The position numbers and the translations under genes were made by a program. The notes beneath the pieces are model-generated. The model did no database searches. It was not told the origin of the DNA and saw nothing but the letters and a program-made list of their open reading frames with translations. Source: JAWKUK01 sp964402175 (GTDB taxonomy: Bacteria > Planctomycetota > UBA1135 > GCA-002686595). From it: DNA of 64,000 nt. Below, piece by piece: positions 61,373-64,000 of the stretch. Each line of letters starts with the position of its first letter. The first letter of the stretch is position 1. The stretch is from positions 1 through 64,000 of the forward strand of contig CAYOBN010000013.1 in assembly GCA_964402175.1 (NCBI GenBank). Reading direction: 5' to 3'.

Positions 61373-61408
61373 CGAGCCATGCCTCCCTTGAGGACATGGC
61401 TCGTTTTT
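61373..61408 (+). terminator. Canonical intrinsic terminator on the plus strand
   Basis: CGAGCCATG (61373-61381) pairs perfectly with CATGGCTCG (61395-61403), followed at once by TTTTT on the plus strand. No plus-strand gene ends here; the flanking genes are both on the minus strand. It may end an unannotated plus-strand or antisense RNA, or the hairpin alone may act on the minus strand after rsfS. Confidence 0.5.
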
Positions 61409-61442
61409 CTCCGCCCGTGGGCGGGGCGACGACGGCGGGCGC

Positions 61443-61919
61443 TCAGCGCATGGAGGGCAGCGGCGGCGTCTCGATCGCCTGCCAGTCGAGCTGGGCCGCG
61501 TCCCCGTACAGCGCGTCGAGGCCGTAGTACTTGCGGGCCTCTTCCTGCTGCAGGTGGACGACGACGTCGCCGAAGTCGAGCAGCACCCACCAGCCGAGCT
61601 CGAGCCCCTCCGCGCGCGCGTGGCGCTCGCCCGCGTGTTTCAGGCGGTAGTGGATCTCCTCGTAGAGCGCCTTCACATGCGGGCGGCTGTTGCCCGTGAT
61701 GACCACGAAGTAGTCCGCGACCCGCAACGTTTGGGCCACGTCGTAGATGTGGATGTCAGCGCCTTTCAGCTCGTCCGCGATGCGGGCGATCGAGGCGGCT
61801 AGGACCTTGGAATCGATGACACTGCTCCGAAGAAAGGGGAGTCGAACGCGCGCGGCGCGGGTCCCCGAGGGGCCACCCGCGCCGCGAGCATAACCTGCCG
61901 TGCCCCTCCGTGGGGGCAC
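61443..61919 (-). CDS. rsfS: Ribosomal silencing factor RsfS
   Basis: The conserved domain begins DSKVLAASIARIADELKGAD and continues DVAQTLRVADYFVVITGNS, RPHVKALYEEI, WWVLLDFGDVVVHLQQEEAR and KYYGLDALYGDA. This is the RsfS/Iojap family that binds L14 and blocks subunit joining during starvation. The start is a problem: no ATG, GTG or TTG lies just before the domain. The GTG at 61919 adds about 33 residues of unusual composition. A GGAG sits 7 bases before an in-frame ATC at 61817, so a rare ATC start or a sequencing error is possible. Confidence 0.88.
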   Translation of the reverse strand: MPPRRGTAGYARGAGGPSGTRAARVRLPFLRSSVIDSKVLAASIARIADELKGADIHIYDVAQTLRVADYFVVITGNSRPHVKALYEEIHYRLKHAGERHARAEGLELGWWVLLDFGDVVVHLQQEEARKYYGLDALYGDAAQLDWQAIETPPLPSMR

Positions 61920-61953
61920 ATCCGGTGGGGCCCTGGTTCGGACCCCGTTGGAA

Positions 61954-64000
61954 TCAGCGGATGAACCAGGGCAGGAACACGAGGCCGACGACCGTCATCA
62001 GCTTGATGAGGATGTTCAGCGACGGGCCCGAGGTGTCCTTGAAGGGGTCCCCGACGGTGTCGCCGACGACCGCCGCCTTGTGGGCGTCGGACTTCTTGCC
62101 GCCGTGTTTGCCGCCCTCGATGTACTTCTTCGCGTTGTCCCACGCGCCGCCCGCGTTGGACATGAAGATCGCCATCATGATGCCGGTGACGAGCGCACCC
62201 GCCAGGAGACCCGCGAGCGCCTGCACGTTCCAGAAGCCGACGACGATCGGCGACGCGACCGCGATGAGGCCGGGGAGCACCATCTGCTTGATGGCGCCCT
62301 CGGTCGAGATCGCGACGCAGCGGGCGGCGTCGGGCTTGCCCGTGCCGTCCATGATGCCCTTGATCTCGCGGAACTGACGGCGCACTTCGTCGACCATCGC
62401 GCCCGCGGCGTTACCGACGGCTTCCATGGTCAGCGCGGCGAAGAGGAACGGCAGGAGGCCGCCGATCAGCATGCCGATGAGGACCTCGGTGTCGGTGAGG
62501 CTCAGGTCGAGCTTCTGGAAGGTCTTGCCCGCCGCGGTTGCGACGCGCTCGCCGAGCTGGTCCGCGCGCGCCTGGAACGCCGCGAAGAGCGCGAGCGCCG
62601 TTAGGGCCGCCGACCCGATCGCGAAGCCCTTGCCGATCGCCGCCGTCGTGTTGCCGACCGCGTCGAGGGCGTCCGTGCGGTGGCGCACTTCCGCGGGCAA
62701 ACCCGCCATCTCCGCGAGGCCGCCCGCGTTGTCCGCGACCGGGCCGTACGCGTCGACGCCGAGCGAGATACCGAGCGTGCACAGCATGCCGACGGCCGCC
62801 AGCGCGACCCCGTACACACCGCCGGCCCAGTGCGCGACGAAGATCGAGAGGCAGATCAGGAGCACCGTCGCCGCGACCGAGCGCATGCCGACCGCGAGGC
62901 CCGCGATGATGTTCGTCGCGGCGCCCGTCAGGGACTTCTCCGCGATCTTCTGCACCGGGCGCGTCTCGGTCGACGTGTAGTACTCGGTGACCTTGCCGAT
63001 CGCCACGCCGATCACGATGCCGGAGACGACGGCGATCAAGAGCTTGTAGGGCTCCTGGCCCTCGGGCAGCGGCGCGGTGAAGAGCAGCGCAGCCGAGCCC
63101 GCGACCGCGACGAGCGACGCGACGAGCAAGCCGCGGAAGAGCGCGGCGTGGATCTGGTGCTCGTTGGCGGCCTTCACGAAGAACGTGCCGACGACGGAGG
63201 CGATGATGCCGATGGCGGCGATGGCCAGCGGGAGCCACACGAGCGTCGAACCGTGCTCGATCGCCTTGTCCGTGCCCACCATGTACGCCGTCGCCGCGAG
63301 CGTCATCGCCGCGACGATCGAGCCGACGTAGGACTCGAAGAGGTCCGCGCCCATGCCCGCGACGTCGCCGACGTTGTCGCCGACGTTGTCCGCGATCGTG
63401 GCGGGGTTGCGGGGGTCGTCCTCGGGGATGCCCGCTTCGACCTTACCGACGAGGTCCGCGCCGACGTCCGCCGCCTTCGTGAAGATGCCGCCGCCGACGC
63501 GCGCGAAGAGCGCGATCGAGGACGCACCGAAGCTGAAGCCGAGCACGTGCTCGAGGCCCAGCGCCGAGAAGTTCGGCGCGTACAGGTACACGAAGAGCGC
63601 GAGGCCGAGCAGCGCGAGGCCGACGACGCTCATGCCCATGACGACGCCGGAGCTGAACGAAACGTCGAGGCCCGCCGAGAGGCTCGTGCGCGCCGCCTGC
63701 GTCGTGCGCACCGCGGCGCGGGTCGCGGTGTGCATCCCGAAGTAACCGGCGACCGCCGAGGCGAACGCGCCGGAGACGAACGCGATCGCCGTGTCCTGCC
63801 CGAGGCCCATGTCCGCCGGCGACACGAAGATCACGCCTGCGACGAGGATCACGAAGACCGTGAGCCACTTGTACTCCGCCTTGAGGAACGCCGCGGCGCC
63901 GTCTTGCACTTGCTTGGAGATCTCCTGCATCTTGGAGTCTCCGGCGTCCTGGCGCATGATGGCGCCGTACTTGATGAAGGCGAAGATGAGCGCGACGAGC
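61954..64000 (-). CDS. hppA: Membrane pyrophosphatase, N-terminus beyond the window edge
   Basis: A polytopic integral membrane pyrophosphatase that couples pyrophosphate hydrolysis to H+ or Na+ pumping. The frame stays open through 63999, with LVALIFAFIKYGAIMRQDAG upstream of the first Met, so the 5' end is cut off. Substrate motifs are complete: GGGIFTKAADVGADLVGKVE, DDPRNPATIADNVGDNVGD, DAVGNTTAAIGKGFAIGSAA and GDTVGDPFKDTSGPSLNILI. The NTTAAIGKG sequence has Ala where K+-independent enzymes have Lys, which indicates the K+-dependent class. Ion choice (Na+ or H+) was not resolved. Confidence 0.95.
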   Translation of the reverse strand, partial: LVALIFAFIKYGAIMRQDAGDSKMQEISKQVQDGAAAFLKAEYKWLTVFVILVAGVIFVSPADMGLGQDTAIAFVSGAFASAVAGYFGMHTATRAAVRTTQAARTSLSAGLDVSFSSGVVMGMSVVGLALLGLALFVYLYAPNFSALGLEHVLGFSFGASSIALFARVGGGIFTKAADVGADLVGKVEAGIPEDDPRNPATIADNVGDNVGDVAGMGADLFESYVGSIVAAMTLAATAYMVGTDKAIEHGSTLVWLPLAIAAIGIIASVVGTFFVKAANEHQIHAALFRGLLVASLVAVAGSAALLFTAPLPEGQEPYKLLIAVVSGIVIGVAIGKVTEYYTSTETRPVQKIAEKSLTGAATNIIAGLAVGMRSVAATVLLICLSIFVAHWAGGVYGVALAAVGMLCTLGISLGVDAYGPVADNAGGLAEMAGLPAEVRHRTDALDAVGNTTAAIGKGFAIGSAALTALALFAAFQARADQLGERVATAAGKTFQKLDLSLTDTEVLIGMLIGGLLPFLFAALTMEAVGNAAGAMVDEVRRQFREIKGIMDGTGKPDAARCVAISTEGAIKQMVLPGLIAVASPIVVGFWNVQALAGLLAGALVTGIMMAIFMSNAGGAWDNAKKYIEGGKHGGKKSDAHKAAVVGDTVGDPFKDTSGPSLNILIKLMTVVGLVFLPWFIR

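Overview
The window is high-GC bacterial chromosome (roughly 70% G+C) with densely packed genes on both strands, two assembly gaps and no rRNA or tRNA gene that I could find. The best guess for the host is a planctomycete of the Saltatorellus/Poly30 type. Two secreted proteins (24517-26955 and 35956-37080) end in the same roughly 140-residue domain built around YCTPxVANSTG, which I associate with those lineages. FG-GAP proteins, degenerate sulfatase-like lipoproteins and a fused methyltransferase/kinase fit that picture. This is recall of family distribution, not a search result.

Layout. 1-10.4 kb: edge-truncated membrane protein, alkaline-phosphatase-superfamily hydrolase, Rieske protein, a run of exported proteins of unknown function, an ABC exporter, and a translationally coupled FG-GAP/RnfD-like pair. 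10-24.3 kb: housekeeping genes (mutM, a YhhQ-type transporter, a SlyD-like isomerase overlapping speA, an M17 aminopeptidase, Dus, a PLP-dependent dehydratase, a TrmJ-like methyltransferase, purE-purK) with one sulfatase-like lipoprotein. 24.5-40 kb: a large repeat-built secreted protein, a Lon-N protein, then a plus-strand run (thiolase, 3-hydroxyacyl-CoA dehydrogenase, two cyclophilins, enoyl-CoA hydratase, second thiolase, swivel-first aconitase), a LamG secreted protein and acnA. 40-43 kb: Dps and an ahpC-ahpD pair for peroxide defence. 43-55 kb: an EAL phosphodiesterase facing a minus-strand block that encodes type IV pilin-like proteins, two large PilX-like paralogues, a HEAT-repeat protein, a HAMP protein and two histidine kinases. 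55-64 kb: FadE, unknown membrane and secreted proteins, a methyltransferase/kinase fusion, RsfS and a membrane pyrophosphatase running off the edge.

The most unusual structure is a family of GGTACC-bounded palindromic elements at 12650-12872, 22308-22593 and 35798-35931. All three lie between convergent genes. The two composite copies share the order hairpin 1 / variable stem / hairpin 2, keep hairpin-specific mismatches, and show at least one compensatory base-pair change in the stem. Copy 2 is also flanked by a 15-bp tandem repeat that contains the 100-N assembly gap. Other convergent junctions carry ordinary hairpin terminators or almost no spacer. These elements may be a transcription-termination or chromosome-structure repeat, or a non-autonomous mobile element that tolerates such junctions.

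Central carbon logic: the thiolases, dehydrogenase and hydratase, together with FadE elsewhere in the window, cover the steps of fatty-acid beta-oxidation or the acetyl-CoA/crotonyl-CoA interconversion. Two different aconitase architectures follow them directly.
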